DNA of 31,627 nucleotides. It comes from Apostichopus parvimensis (Eukaryota; Echinodermata; Holothuroidea; Aspidochirotida; Stichopodidae). Both the position numbers and the translations under genes were made by a program. Positions 21,625-31,319 of the stretch are shown piece by piece. The stretch spans positions 1 to 31,627 of the forward strand of contig KN894492.1 of the NCBI GenBank assembly GCA_000934455.1. The letters are read 5' to 3'. The number at the start of each line of letters is the position of its first letter. Position 1 is the stretch's first letter. The notes under the pieces were generated by a model. That model made no database searches. It was not told where the DNA came from and saw only the letters and a program-made list of their open reading frames with translations.

Positions 21625-22130
21625 TTATTGTGCTGTACTCTGCAGTGCTATACTGTGCTGTACTATACAGTGCTATACTGTGCAGTACTCTACAGTGCTA
21701 TACTCTACAATGATATACTGTGCTGTACTATGCTGTACTCTACAGTGCTATACTGTGCTGAACTATACAGTGCTATACTGTGCTGCACTGTACGGTGCTA
21801 TACTGTGCTGTACTGTACAGTGCTAAACTGTGCTGTACTCTACAGTGCTATATTGTGCTGTAATATACAGTTCCATACTGTGCTGTACTATACAGTACTA
21901 TACTGTGCTGTACTCTACAGTGCTATACTGTGCTGTACTCTATAGTGCTATACTGTGCTGTACTATGCAGTGCTATACTGTGCTGTACTGTACAGTGCTA
22001 AACTGTGCTGTACTCTACAGTGCTATACTGTACTGTACAGTGCTATACTGTACTGTACAGTGCTATACTGTACTGTACAGTGCTATACTGTGCTGTACTG
22101 CACAGTGCTTTACTATGCTATACTATAAAG
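21625..22130 (+). repeat. 25-bp minisatellite built from related pentamers
   Basis: About twenty units of 25 bases, each made of five related pentamers (TGCTA, TACTG, TGCTG, TACTC or TACTA, TACAG). Three perfect 20-base units at 22021-22080 have lost one pentamer, so slippage happens in steps of five. The plus-strand unit has no stop in any frame, which creates three overlapping open frames (118, 108 and 67 residues of LYCTVLYSAIL-type repeats). They are artefacts of the repeat. Confidence 0.95.
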
Positions 22131-22163
22131 TACAGCACAGTTACAGCATACAGTAGTACAGCA
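22129..22163 (-). repeat. Inverted flank of the pentamer array
   Basis: TACAGCACAGTTACAGCATA and the following GTAGTACAGC are the reverse complement of the array motif. A similar inverted stretch (CAGTACAGCAGG, 21596-21607) lies on the left side, so the array is bounded by opposite-sense units. Confidence 0.6.
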
Positions 22164-23964
22164 AGGTATCCAATAAGCCCAACTATAAATCTTCATCACA
22201 AATTATAATTCCCACAAATATAGTTCCATGCAATTGTACAGAGACCACCTTAAATAACACTGTACATATACATACAAAGTACAGTGCAAAAAGTACTACA
22301 GCCGCTAAGAATGAAATTGCCTACAAGCCCTTCTTTCCCCTTCCGATATCTTTCTTTTCAAGTTCCATACATTTCATATATATCGTTCCGGATCCTAATC
22401 GTATCACTGTCAGATCTTATTTCAGACAAACAGATCGACCTCTCAAGTGTCCTATTCAGTGGCTCATGAATTGTGTCATTCAATTTGATCCAACCTGCCT
22501 ACAATTACTTAAATTCATTTCGGAATTGTCATTTATATTCCAGTCTTTCAACAAAATTGTGTCAATTAACCGGTACTGAAGGAAATGCATTGATCACAGT
22601 ATCTATAACATCTCTGATAAAGATCCTTGACCGTTCACTATGGGAGTTAAGCAAAAAAAAAAAAAAAACAAGACAAAATAATTCTTTGCAAAATAAGATT
22701 TCATATGGACACACTGCATTCTCTTTGTTCTGTAACTACAGTAAAGTGCTGAGCTCATTAATTGTCTGGGCCACGAGGAACAAAACATTGCATTCAACGC
22801 GTCCGGCACGAATTGACCAAAAGATGAAAATCAATACAGCTACAGTATTTAGATGTAAATGGTGGAGCGAGCGGGCAGTCTGTTTTGGCTTTGGGGTTTA
22901 TAGAGAGAATTCTAATTAGTTAAATCAAGGGAGACAAAAAACTAACTGTTATCCCAGGGACCAAGGATACTTAAAGTGAAGGGTAATATTATGGTGTTTG
23001 CCATACATACAGTATATATACTGAACCAGTTACTCGTAGGTAACCTTAGGACATCACATCTCTTTAGTTGTAGGAGAATGGTTCTCAAATTATTGATTGG
23101 TGTTTTGGGGAGTCTGAGGAGATGGAAAATTTCATCATCTGTATTGTCAGCTGTAATCTCAAAAAGTTGGTATTAAGGTACATGTATACATGACAATTAA
23201 CAATTTAACACCTCTGGATCGCTAAACATTATGATGTATCCAATCCATCACAACCTCTGCCCACCTCACCCAAAATTGGTGTGAAAATGGAAATTTATCT
23301 AGAAAATTCCAGTTCCACCATCATGTCCTGTTTCCAGTTGATGCTGGAGTTCCAGGCACTCAGTTTGACCAGTCAGGGTGATAACTCCAGTTTGACCAAT
23401 CAATTCTTCCCATCTTTACTTTGAGGTTCCTCATATGTGTAGGTCAGTAGACAGTAGTACTGTATTATTTGTGACCAACCTATCAAATTTACCAGGGATT
23501 TTATTATCTGTGCAGTTCTCTGTCCTCACTCCTGGCAAGAAACACTTTTGTATTTTTTGTATCCTTCCTTGCTTCTGACGATGGAATTTGAAAATAACAA
23601 CTGAAGCCGCCCGTCTTGCAGGGCGATATCGAATAATGAACGCTAAATTTTATATCTCTTATAAAGGACACTACCACAAACTGTGAGAAAATTCAACTCC
23701 AAAGTTTACATCTTGTTTTCCTCCAAATAGACACCTGCTCCCTTGCAACCATTTGATCTCTCTTATATTCCCTCGGAGGTTTATACATTTCATGATCCAT
23801 TCTACACAGTAACCCCTAAGCGACCTCATCGGAGAAAATTTCACACAGAGTTTCAATTACACTTTTTCTATATTATAGTTCTAACAAAGGGAAAATTTTT
23901 TCAGAATAACAAACAGTCAAAAAACATTTGACTGTTTATTAAGAACTTTGATTTTTTTGTTAAA

Positions 23965-23981
23965 CCTCCTCCCCCCCCCCC
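23965..23981 (+). repeat. C-rich tract
   Basis: CCTCC followed by a C11-type run. Another of the G/C homopolymers of this window. Confidence 0.7.
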
Positions 23982-24892
23982 TGACCATGGGGTAGACAGA
24001 CCCTAATGAGGTTAATCTGAGATTGCATCTGGCCTGTTAGAATGTCAGTTAAGTCTAGGTAAAGACACTGTACATGTATGTCACTAGGTTTTGGGAAGAA
24101 TGTAAATGACTTGTAACAAGTCCATTTTACAAGACGTCAACAAGCTTTGTAAAAATGGGTGTATAATAAACACTGTACTACATGTACCAATACTGTACAA
24201 TGCAGGTATTGTGTTCAGTTGTTCATAGGAACTTGTTATAGAGGCAGTGTTGTGGTTACAACACAATTCATGCAACTCTAGACTACAGCCTGAACAATTA
24301 CTGTTTATGTTCTCCAAAGTAAAATGGAGGTCTATATAGTACAAAAGGTACTGAGGCGATGTGAATACAGTAGGTCCACAAAAGTTCAACTGTCTTACTC
24401 AACAAAAAAACACCTCCATTTTGTGACATTTCTGATACCAGATCTACCATTTATAGTAAATCAAAGGAAATGAACAGGAAAAATTAGTGAGTTACTTTGA
24501 CAGGTTTTAGATTAAAATGAGATTTTTGAAAAGTAGGTGAGTTGGATACAGTCTAACCAAGGGAAACAATTTTTTATGGATATGAGGATACAAGGAGAAT
24601 AGTAAGTTGGTCTTCCCATGGTCTACTTTACTAGCCTAGATACATCCAGTATTTATAACTGTACAAATTAATTATGCATGCAGAGTAACATGGACAGGGA
24701 GAGGCAACCGGTTGAAACCAAGTTAAAACTACCAAATCAATGTTGAGACGGTTGTTGCAGCATGCAGGCCAAATGTTGTACTTGAAATAACGAAAGGGGA
24801 ACTTCAAAGAGAGAAAAAACTGTTAGCCAAACTGCTTATAGACCTTCTACTGCCAAGAAAAAAAGCCTGTGTAGGTTAATATGTAACAGTAA

Positions 24893-24960
24893 GACGGCCC
24901 GACTTTCCGATCCTAGCTCATGATCTTCTTCAGAGACTGAGATCCTGTTAGGATCCAAAA
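24893..24960 (-). mobile_element. Possible transposon end of the CTGAAGAAG...GAAA type
   Basis: On the minus strand, CTGAAGAAGATCATGAGC is followed by GGATCGGAAAGTCGGGC. This resembles the CTGAAGAAGG-stem-CCGAAACGTCGGGC motif found in repeats of many animals, in my recollection tied to Penelope-like elements. A GATCCT-gtt-AGGATC hairpin lies next to it at 24941-24955. No coding part is visible. Confidence 0.35.
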
Positions 24961-25479
24961 GCTAGGCCCTATTACTTTCACATATAACGAGGAACTTGTC
25001 AACACATTCAGCAGTATGTAAATTATGTATGGTTAATCCGATCGTTAAGGGTTGTCAGATATGGTGGTACAACACTGTATGTATACACTTCAGTGAACTT
25101 TATAGAATGTGTGGAAATAAAATGCTTTTGGGGGGTTGTGGTTCTTTTTTTTCCTTTTTTTTTTTTTTTTATAAAAGGACAGTTATCAAAATGCCCTAAC
25201 AACCTTTCTAGATTCTATAGTCAACATATATTCACTCTTCTTTTCAGAGGAAATTTGTCACTTAATTGACAAAAACGACTGTTGTCGTTTCGGTACTTTA
25301 CACATACAAAACATTATCTGCATAATAGTGAGCACTGTACAGAGAAAACCAAAAGAACAGGATGTTTTTCAGAACTGTACAAAGAAGTCTCTTGTCATGA
25401 GTTTCGTTCTGTCCAAGTCAATGTACGTAGGTTCAAGCTAACACCACACTAGTTCTAATTTTTATGGGAGATATTTTAA

Positions 25480-25772
25480 CCACCCTGGCCGATTCAGTCT
25501 CACTTCCTTGGTCTAATCAGGGATTTGCCACCCTGATCAGTGCAGTAGTTGGCAGTTTTTTGCCACTCTGTCTAATCAGGAAGTTACCACCCCGGTAGGT
25601 GGTTACCCCGTTATTTCCACCATGGTCTTAATTACAGCCTTGCCACCTTGGTATAAACTAAGTAGTTGTGTTTCGCTACCCGCTTGTCTTAGCAGTGAAA
25701 TTGCCACCCTGGCAGGTGAGAGCAGAACTTGGCCAGTTTTGTCACCCTCGTCTAATGAGGGAGTTTCAGTCA
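25480..25772 (+). repeat. Degenerate ~60-bp tandem repeat
   Basis: The anchor GTCTAATCAG or variants (GTCTTAATTA, GTCTTAGCAG, GTCTAATGAG) occurs at about 25511, 25570, 25625, 25686 and 25750, a spacing of 55-64 bases. Each is followed by a GGGA-TTGCCACCCTG-type block. The open frame 25622-25942 partly overlaps it and is not thought to be a gene. Confidence 0.75.
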
Positions 25773-25774
25773 AT

Positions 25775-26320
25775 GAGGAGTTTCAGTCCTTTGTTCCATC
25801 TTGGAGTAAGAATGTTAGAATATCAACCTCTCAGACTAGTCTCGGTATAACATGCAGAGCCTACTGTTTATTATGTGACACTATTCTCAAATATTTAGTG
25901 AGCCAAAGTCTCACAAGTGTCACTTATAAGATACATCAATAAACATCACCACCAGTTCGGATCACATGTGAAATTGCTGTCATATATCCTATTTTCCACT
26001 GTCAGATTTCTTTGTTACTTTACAAGCTTAATTGTCAAAGTTTCACCTTAGCTCTTACCCTTTGGAAGGAAATGATCAAATACATACAGTACATACCCTG
26101 AAGGGACAGAGCTTGTTTCTAGTTTAAACAAAGGAGTTACTGTTTATAGATGTTTTGCTCGATATACCCGTATACTTTATGTGTGGTCCACCTGCAAAGT
26201 TCATTGTCAAGGTCCAGTCACCTTGGTAATTCAACCTGCTACGTATACCAAATCTTACTATCATTGGCAATATAATCATCTCCAGAAACTGTATACGATA
26301 TATGATACTAGTCTATAGTA
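25775..26320. other. Gene-free spacer
   Basis: AT-rich unique-looking sequence without a recognised feature. Confidence 0.45.
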
Positions 26321-26323
26321 CTG

Positions 26324-26404
26324 GTGAACTTACTGTACAGTGTTTCAATATGCTACTAGTAGTCTGCAACTACTTTTGAGATCTCACTACTACAGTAAGT
26401 TCAC
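26324..26404. repeat. 14-bp perfect inverted repeat, 81-bp span
   Basis: GTGAACTTACTGTA at 26324-26337 is exactly complementary to TACAGTAAGTTCAC at 26391-26404. The 53-base interior includes a CTACTAGTAG palindrome. It could be a tiny MITE-like element or a foldback. Confidence 0.7.
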
Positions 26405-26800
26405 TACTCAGGAAAGATTACAACCTTCGGAAAGGAACAGCACAGTTTCTAAGACTCTAGAGGATTTCCTACTGTATATTAGGTAGAGTGTATACTGGTA
26501 TATTTCTCTAAAAGTATTTGAAATGTTTAAAAAGTTAATGAAGTGAACATATTAATTGCTATTATTTTCTTCTTCTTTTTTCTTGTTGCTTAAAAACTGC
26601 AAATCTTTAGAGCTCATAATTTCTTCATTGACCAAGTGCTGAAGTTTTGTTGGACTACAGTAAATTATACCTGTAAATAAAGTTTAATGGTTAAGAATGG
26701 TACCCTCGCATGCTCACACTGTAGCAAATTCAACACGATATATATGCAGAATGTTAAAACTGATAAAATTTTCTCTTCATAATATTAATGATTAAGTACT
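26405..26800. other. Gene-free spacer
   Basis: AT-rich with short T-rich runs. Nothing is recognised. Confidence 0.4.
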
Positions 26801-26892
26801 GAGTGGTAATCACCCAATCTCGTCAGAAGTAAATTAAGTACTCGTTTAATCAAGATCAATTGATGAATGATAGCGGCGCTCTGCTTCCATGG

Positions 26893-26970
26893 GTAAACAT
26901 ATGAGTCATACACGTGAATTCTCAAAAGTTGTAATCACCGAATCAAACACTCAGTTACGTTCAACGTAAT
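26893..26970. promoter_or_regulatory. Cluster of transcription-factor-like sites
   Basis: GTAAACA (forkhead type, 26893-26899), TGAGTCA (AP-1 type, 26902-26908) and CACGTG (E-box, 26911-26916) lie within 24 bases. A TTACGT-tca-ACGTAA inverted repeat follows at 26955-26969. The surrounding 26800-26975 is free of simple repeats. It could be an enhancer, but each motif is short. Confidence 0.35.
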
Positions 26971-26974
26971 GGAA

Positions 26975-28240
26975 AACTATCAAAATTATTTACATGTTAT
27001 GCAGTACCGTGTATGCGGTATATATTAAAATATATAGAAACAAACTTGAATCCTGACAATCTCTTTTTTGACCAAAATGGCATCTCATAAATACTGTATG
27101 TTTGTGTGTGTGTTCTCGAATTAGTTCAAAATAGTATTATCATGAATTCATGATCATACCATTGGAAGTGTCACATACTGTCCTTGCTTATCACTCAAAT
27201 GTATCTACTATCGTAAATAAATTACCTGCTGTTTATATCAAGATTATAGTGTTGATAGCAAGGCTATATGGTTGGTGAGTCATCCATGCATTGTCAGAAG
27301 TTTGATCACACCTGGCACATAATGAGTCAAGACTCAATGAACCTACAATAACATATTGTACAAACACTATCAAAGTTGAACTGTGTATATGCAGGGAATA
27401 ATTGTTGCGTAGAACTTTTCCGACGGCTATGATCTTTGTTTCTTAGAAAATAATATGGTCCCTGTGTACAGAAACTGCTATCTTTGCATTTTGCATAGCA
27501 AATTTGCCCCTTTAGCATTTTATTTTGCATAGTAAATTAGCGATGCATACTGGATACAGTGAATTATTCCCCGATATGTAATTTTCAAATGTGCACACAT
27601 TGTATGTTAGAAACTACACTTGCAACATGGCAAAAGTCTGTATATATACTGTAGAGTATATACTGGGTTTTTGTTGTTGTTGTCTTGGTAAAATTAAGCA
27701 TGTCAAAATTGTACTGTGTAAAACAGCTCGGAAGATACCCAATAGAAGGAGGTCATCAAAGCATGGATCTATGTTAAACTGCGGTTCAACAATCAACAAT
27801 ATGATCGATATCAGTACGTAGTGAATTATTGGAATATAGAAAGCATTATTAAATTGCCAAGTCCTTCTCTTGAAGCATTTCACACTCAATGGAGATATTA
27901 TAGTATGTGGTGTTACAAACTGTACAGCATAGTCCTTACAGTAGTGAACCAAAATTGTTTTCAACATGGTATTTAATTTCATTTAACAGGTAAACTTTTC
28001 TTGATAGTTTGGAGAGTGGAGACTACTTGCATAGTTCAAACAGTACACAGTTATTATGTTGTCACATTGAGAAACAAATGGATCAATGCAGTTTTTGGCC
28101 ACAAGAATGTTGAAGAAACCTAACATATCTCACTAAGTGTTTGTACCTGTATTGTCCAGGGCTGTGACACTCCAAAATGTCTACAATACAGATAATTTGG
28201 AATGGCAGCCAGGGAAGTATAGCTTCAACTTAATAAAATA
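26975..28240. other. Gene-free 3' flank of the kelch-like gene
   Basis: AT-rich. ORFs at 27591-27821 and 27614-27982 overlap each other on opposite strands and have no domain. If the donor after the kelch stop is used, a 3' UTR exon may lie here, but I cannot place it. Confidence 0.4.
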
Positions 28241-28245
28241 GCATT

Positions 28246-28300
28246 TTTATTCATTCTAAACATTGGAGGCAATATACATCATGCTGACTTTTAATTTATT
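28246..28300 (-). terminator. Candidate polyadenylation signals for the kelch-like gene
   Basis: Two AATAAA hexamers occur in minus-strand orientation, at 28295-28300 and 28246-28251. They lie about 32 and 81 bases past the stop codon. Either would give a very short 3' UTR. AATAAA is common by chance in DNA this AT-rich, so support is modest. Confidence 0.35.
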
Positions 28301-28325
28301 TAAATGCCAAACTAAGAGCAGTTTT

Positions 28326-28334
28326 GCTTACCTA
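28326..28334 (-). promoter_or_regulatory. Candidate 5' splice donor directly after the kelch-like stop codon
   Basis: On the minus strand the CDS ends GCG-TAG and is followed at once by GTAAGC, giving TAG|GTAAGC. This matches seven of nine positions of the animal donor consensus MAG|GTRAGT. If used, the exon would end exactly at the stop codon and the 3' UTR would lie in another exon. It could also be chance, with a plain 3' UTR running on to the nearby AATAAA motifs. Confidence 0.35.
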
Positions 28335-30134
28335 CGCCTTTTTCACTGAAGCTGAACATGACCTCGTAGAACTCTCCTGGTTATCGTTGTTAAGAAGAAA
28401 TTCGTACGGAATTTGCAGGAAACAACAAGCAGATGCTAGGGTGGAGGCTGGAGGCGAGGATATGTTAGTCCAGAGGTTCAGATCCTGGTTGAAAATGCAA
28501 GCATCGGAAATGGGCGAGTTAATAGACCTCTCCGTACCCCAACCACCAAAGATGAAAACGTTACGATTCATACAACAGTACTGGAAACACGTCCTCTCTG
28601 GCAGTCGACAATATTGGCAGGCCACTTCTGTCCAGTTGTCCTTATCGGGGTCCAAACAAAACTGTCTCGTGGCAAGATCAGTGACATGAATTTTGCCATG
28701 GAAAGCTTCCACCACTGGTAAATCCCAACAAGTGCCCTCTTCCAGAGGTATAGGGGTAAGAGAGGACCACTCACCGGTGTATGTGTCGTACCTCTCCACC
28801 AGTTTGACTGGCCGCCTGTGGCGATCTCGTCCGGCTATTGTGATGATGTACCTATTGTCTATTGTCGCTACTTGCATATTGTACTTTGGAGTTGGCATGT
28901 CAGACACTTTCTTCCATAGGTCAAGGTCCTGATCGTATTCATATACAGTCTGTTGAACCCTGTCCCACCGTATCCCACCTAAGGCATAGAGGTAACCATT
29001 GCACGCGACAAGAGAAAGATACTCGATAGGGTCTGGGAGGTTTGCCGCACACCTCCAACTGTTAACGTTTGGGTCGTAGACATGTACCGAATTTGTAACA
29101 AGACCATTGCTCGACCCACCCACCACATACATGCAGCCATTCAGTTCAGCCGCTGCATGAAATCGGAGCTCCACAGGCAAAGCTGGCAAAGGGGTCCATC
29201 TGTTCTCTTCCATGACGTATCCAAAACACTCCGACAACGGTCCTTGTTCTGAAATGCCACCGGTTATGATGACCACATCTTGCAGTCTACCTTTACGTGG
29301 CTTTAACACAGGGCTGTCACTGCAGTAACTATGTCTGGTAGTGTCTGTTTGGTGTTTGGCATCCATATACAATTTCAGGCACTCTTCATTTTCACAAACA
29401 AGGGGTTCTTTTTCCACAACGTTGATCAAATAGTTTCTATTCAACTGCGGAAGTCGAACATGGCCCAGCAGTTCCAAGAGGCATCTCCGCCTCGATTCCA
29501 AATCAAAGTTGACCCAGGCGATGACTATTTCATACACCATTTCTTCTTTCTCTACTCTGATGTCCTCGTCTTTGATGATCTCAAGGATCTCGTCAAAGTT
29601 GAGACGAACAATGTCTTCCATGGAATTTTGAGCGACTTGCATGAACTGGTTGCGAATAAACTTTTTACTTCTCTCATACAAATCGATAAACCCATAAAGA
29701 TCGGCTAAATGTCTCACCACGAAGCAATTAGATGCATCCATGTTTTGTGTGAGGAAGCGATAACAGTACTCTTTCAATTGCGACATCAGAAATGGATCTG
29801 CACCCTGTAAAATCACATCAACATTTTCACTTGTGATACTGATCTGTCCTGTGTACATGTAGTCCAAAATCTGTTCCATGGCATCTGCAGATACACATTC
29901 AATGGTTGCCATATTTTGCTTTTCTTCCTCAAAACCACTATTGCACATTGCATCAAAGTATGGGCTACAAGCTGCCAGCACGTTCCTATGGGCCTTGAAA
30001 GTCCTACCTTCAACGGTGAGTACCATGTCACAATACTTCCCGTCTAACCGTTGAAGCCTAAGCTTTTCGAGAATGACCGAGGCTCTATCGTCCTCCCTGA
30101 ATTCCATCTTGGCAATGTTACTTGTGTGACCCAT
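28332..30134 (-). CDS. Kelch-like protein (BTB-BACK-Kelch), putative Cullin-3 E3 ligase substrate adaptor
   Basis: This 600-residue protein has the full kelch-like layout. The BTB domain spans about residues 22-130 (DGKYCDMVL at 31-39, AHR at 48-50, DYMYTG at 91-96). The BACK domain spans about 131-240. Six kelch blades span about 286-575. Blades 1, 2, 3 and 6 keep the Gly-Gly pair (292-293, 339-340, 386-387, 530-531). Blade 4 has AGR at 434-436 and blade 5 has lost the pair. The spaced blade Trp residues are at 313, 360, 407, 456, 501 and 555. In this family BTB and BACK bind Cullin-3 and the propeller recruits a substrate for ubiquitination; the substrate here is unknown. Length is normal for the family (about 570-640). 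The start is the first ATG after an in-frame TGA at 30192-30194 and has a good Kozak context (A at -3, G at +4); Met10 is an alternative. Base composition is visibly less AT-rich than the flanks. I cannot assign a KLHL number. Antisense and shifted ORFs over it are shadows. Confidence 0.97.
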   Translation of the reverse strand: MGHTSNIAKMEFREDDRASVILEKLRLQRLDGKYCDMVLTVEGRTFKAHRNVLAACSPYFDAMCNSGFEEEKQNMATIECVSADAMEQILDYMYTGQISITSENVDVILQGADPFLMSQLKEYCYRFLTQNMDASNCFVVRHLADLYGFIDLYERSKKFIRNQFMQVAQNSMEDIVRLNFDEILEIIKDEDIRVEKEEMVYEIVIAWVNFDLESRRRCLLELLGHVRLPQLNRNYLINVVEKEPLVCENEECLKLYMDAKHQTDTTRHSYCSDSPVLKPRKGRLQDVVIITGGISEQGPLSECFGYVMEENRWTPLPALPVELRFHAAAELNGCMYVVGGSSNGLVTNSVHVYDPNVNSWRCAANLPDPIEYLSLVACNGYLYALGGIRWDRVQQTVYEYDQDLDLWKKVSDMPTPKYNMQVATIDNRYIITIAGRDRHRRPVKLVERYDTYTGEWSSLTPIPLEEGTCWDLPVVEAFHGKIHVTDLATRQFCLDPDKDNWTEVACQYCRLPERTCFQYCCMNRNVFIFGGWGTERSINSPISDACIFNQDLNLWTNISSPPASTLASACCFLQIPYEFLLNNDNQESSTRSCSASVKKA

Positions 30135-30135
30135 G

Positions 30136-30167
30136 CTGTGTCGATGACAAATGAAACATGAATTAGG
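30136..30167 (-). promoter_or_regulatory. Candidate 3' splice acceptor just upstream of the kelch-like ATG
   Basis: Read on the minus strand, this segment has a CTAAT branch-point-like motif, then a T-rich stretch, then ACAG ending one base before the ATG at 30134. Branch-to-AG spacing is roughly 28 nt, which is normal for animal introns. Many kelch-like genes have a 5' UTR intron. If used, this site would start the coding exon with C-ATG. The in-frame stop upstream (30192-30194) would then lie in an intron. This is inferred from motifs only. Confidence 0.4.
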
Positions 30168-30194
30168 TTTCCACTCGCTTATAAATCCAGATCA

Positions 30195-31015
30195 CCGTCT
30201 CTGATCTCCATCTTCATGACTGTCTCAAACACGAATGCACAAGTGACCTAACCTAGCCTATATCGCGTACTGAGTTAAGTGTAAATGGTGATGAGTTTGT
30301 TATAGTAACGTTAGGTCTTCTCACACACACAGTGACTCATTCATAATACCACACAACACATGCTGAGTAGCAGAAGACCAGCTGACTCTACTATTGATTG
30401 CCACACCGGTTTTTTTTCCCTTTCGAATCGAAGTAGAGGTCGTACTTCAAGTTTTGTTTCATTTGGTTTTTGTGTTCAAATTAGCTGCTTACCGAACCAG
30501 TTGCAAAATGCATGTATTGCTAAAGAGGTTTAGTTTAGTAGAAAAAAGGATCAGGAGGGAAACTCAAGTCCCTATCAAGGACCCAATAGGAAAGGGGAAA
30601 AAACAAAAGACACAAACTCAGACCCGATTACAATGCGTAAAGTGCTTTTTCAAATCATTCTTAAACCCATTTACAATACTTACAAGTACAACTGTCTCAA
30701 GCAAACCCTTCCTAAGCCTCAGTGTGGTGAGATTCAGCAAGTGTAATCGACTATGATGTGTATGTGCGCGCGCCATTATTCATGTTTGAGCCATTGCACT
30801 GTTAGCAAGATCAGTGAGTTTTAATTAAGGCAACTCCCTGGTTTATGTTCAGTGCCTTGAGCAGGCTCAGTCAGTGAATGTTTCAATGGCCTACAGGGAT
30901 TAGATATTCGAAAGTGTTATTCCTACGATTTTCCTTCCGAGTCAAGAATGGAAATCCTGTCAGCTGCAATGCATATAAAAATGATCAAATATTATTATAT
31001 AGTAGGCCTATGCGG
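30195..31015. other. 5' flank of the kelch-like gene
   Basis: No coding exon is recognised. A short CpG-rich stretch GCGCGCGCC sits near 30767-30775 and could belong to a promoter of the minus-strand gene. ORFs here (30394-30756, 30878-31195) have no recognisable domain. Confidence 0.4.
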
Positions 31016-31017
31016 TT

Positions 31018-31115
31018 TACAACCAGCGACGTCACCAGGGAGGGGGGCAGGGCGGGATCCCCAGTCAAATGTCTTTCCCCTCGCCCCCACTTGCCTCCCA
31101 CAAGACATTGGTGGG
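31018..31115 (+). repeat. G-rich interspersed repeat remnant (CCAGCGACGTCACCAGGG type)
   Basis: CCAGCGACGTCACCAGGG followed by GGGGGGCAGGGCGGG, then CCAGTCAAAT and a C-rich reverse block ending GCCTCCCACAAG. GCGACGT...CAGGGGGGG-GCAGGG blocks are familiar from dispersed repeats in marine invertebrate genomes. The family is not identified. Confidence 0.4.
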
Positions 31116-31293
31116 CAAAAACAATATTGGACGAAAATTACAAAATGCATTTAAAGGCTCAGTTAAACCATTTCGAGGTTGATGATAATCCTTAGCTGAC
31201 GGGAATAATGAAATTGATATCAGCCATTTGCGTCTCAAGTTAAATATTATCCTATCATTTTGCTTTCTGTCATTGTTACGAGGTCTATGCTAT

Positions 31294-31319
31294 ATTACGT
31301 AATTTCAACATCGCACGTG
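31294..31319. promoter_or_regulatory. ATTACGTAAT palindrome and CACGTG E-box
   Basis: ATTACGTAAT (31294-31303) is a perfect palindrome of the PAR-bZIP/C/EBP type. CACGTG lies at 31314-31319. Both are about 1.2 kb upstream of the kelch-like ATG. An ATGCAAAT octamer (POU type) lies further out at 31492-31499. These are motif matches only. Confidence 0.3.

Larger units (their letters stand above)
22165..25475. other. Gene-free stretch
   Basis: No gene is supported. The 148-residue frame at 22473-22919 runs through an A-tract (Lys codons) and has no recognisable fold or exon signals. A C-run lies at 23965-23981, a CGCCC-gtcttgca-GGGCG hairpin at 23608-23625, and a T-tract at 25146-25170. Confidence 0.5.

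Noticed and set aside
21589..22208. Three overlapping plus-strand ORFs of 118, 108 and 67 residues
   Set aside because: They are translations of the 25-bp minisatellite, which lacks stops in every plus frame. The peptides are pure repeat with no domain.
22473..22919. 148-residue plus-strand ORF
   Set aside because: It crosses an A-tract and has no recognisable domain, no convincing splice sites, and AT-driven composition like the flanks.
23570..23640. TTCTGACGATGG...GAAAATAAC and a CGCCC/GGGCG hairpin, possibly a transposon end
   Set aside because: The match to the CTGA-GATGG-GAAAC transposon motif is partial and nothing else of the element is visible.
28324..29708. Plus-strand ORFs antisense to the kelch-like gene (for example 28324-28689 and 29331-29708)
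   Set aside because: They are shadows of a strongly supported minus-strand gene and have no family resemblance.
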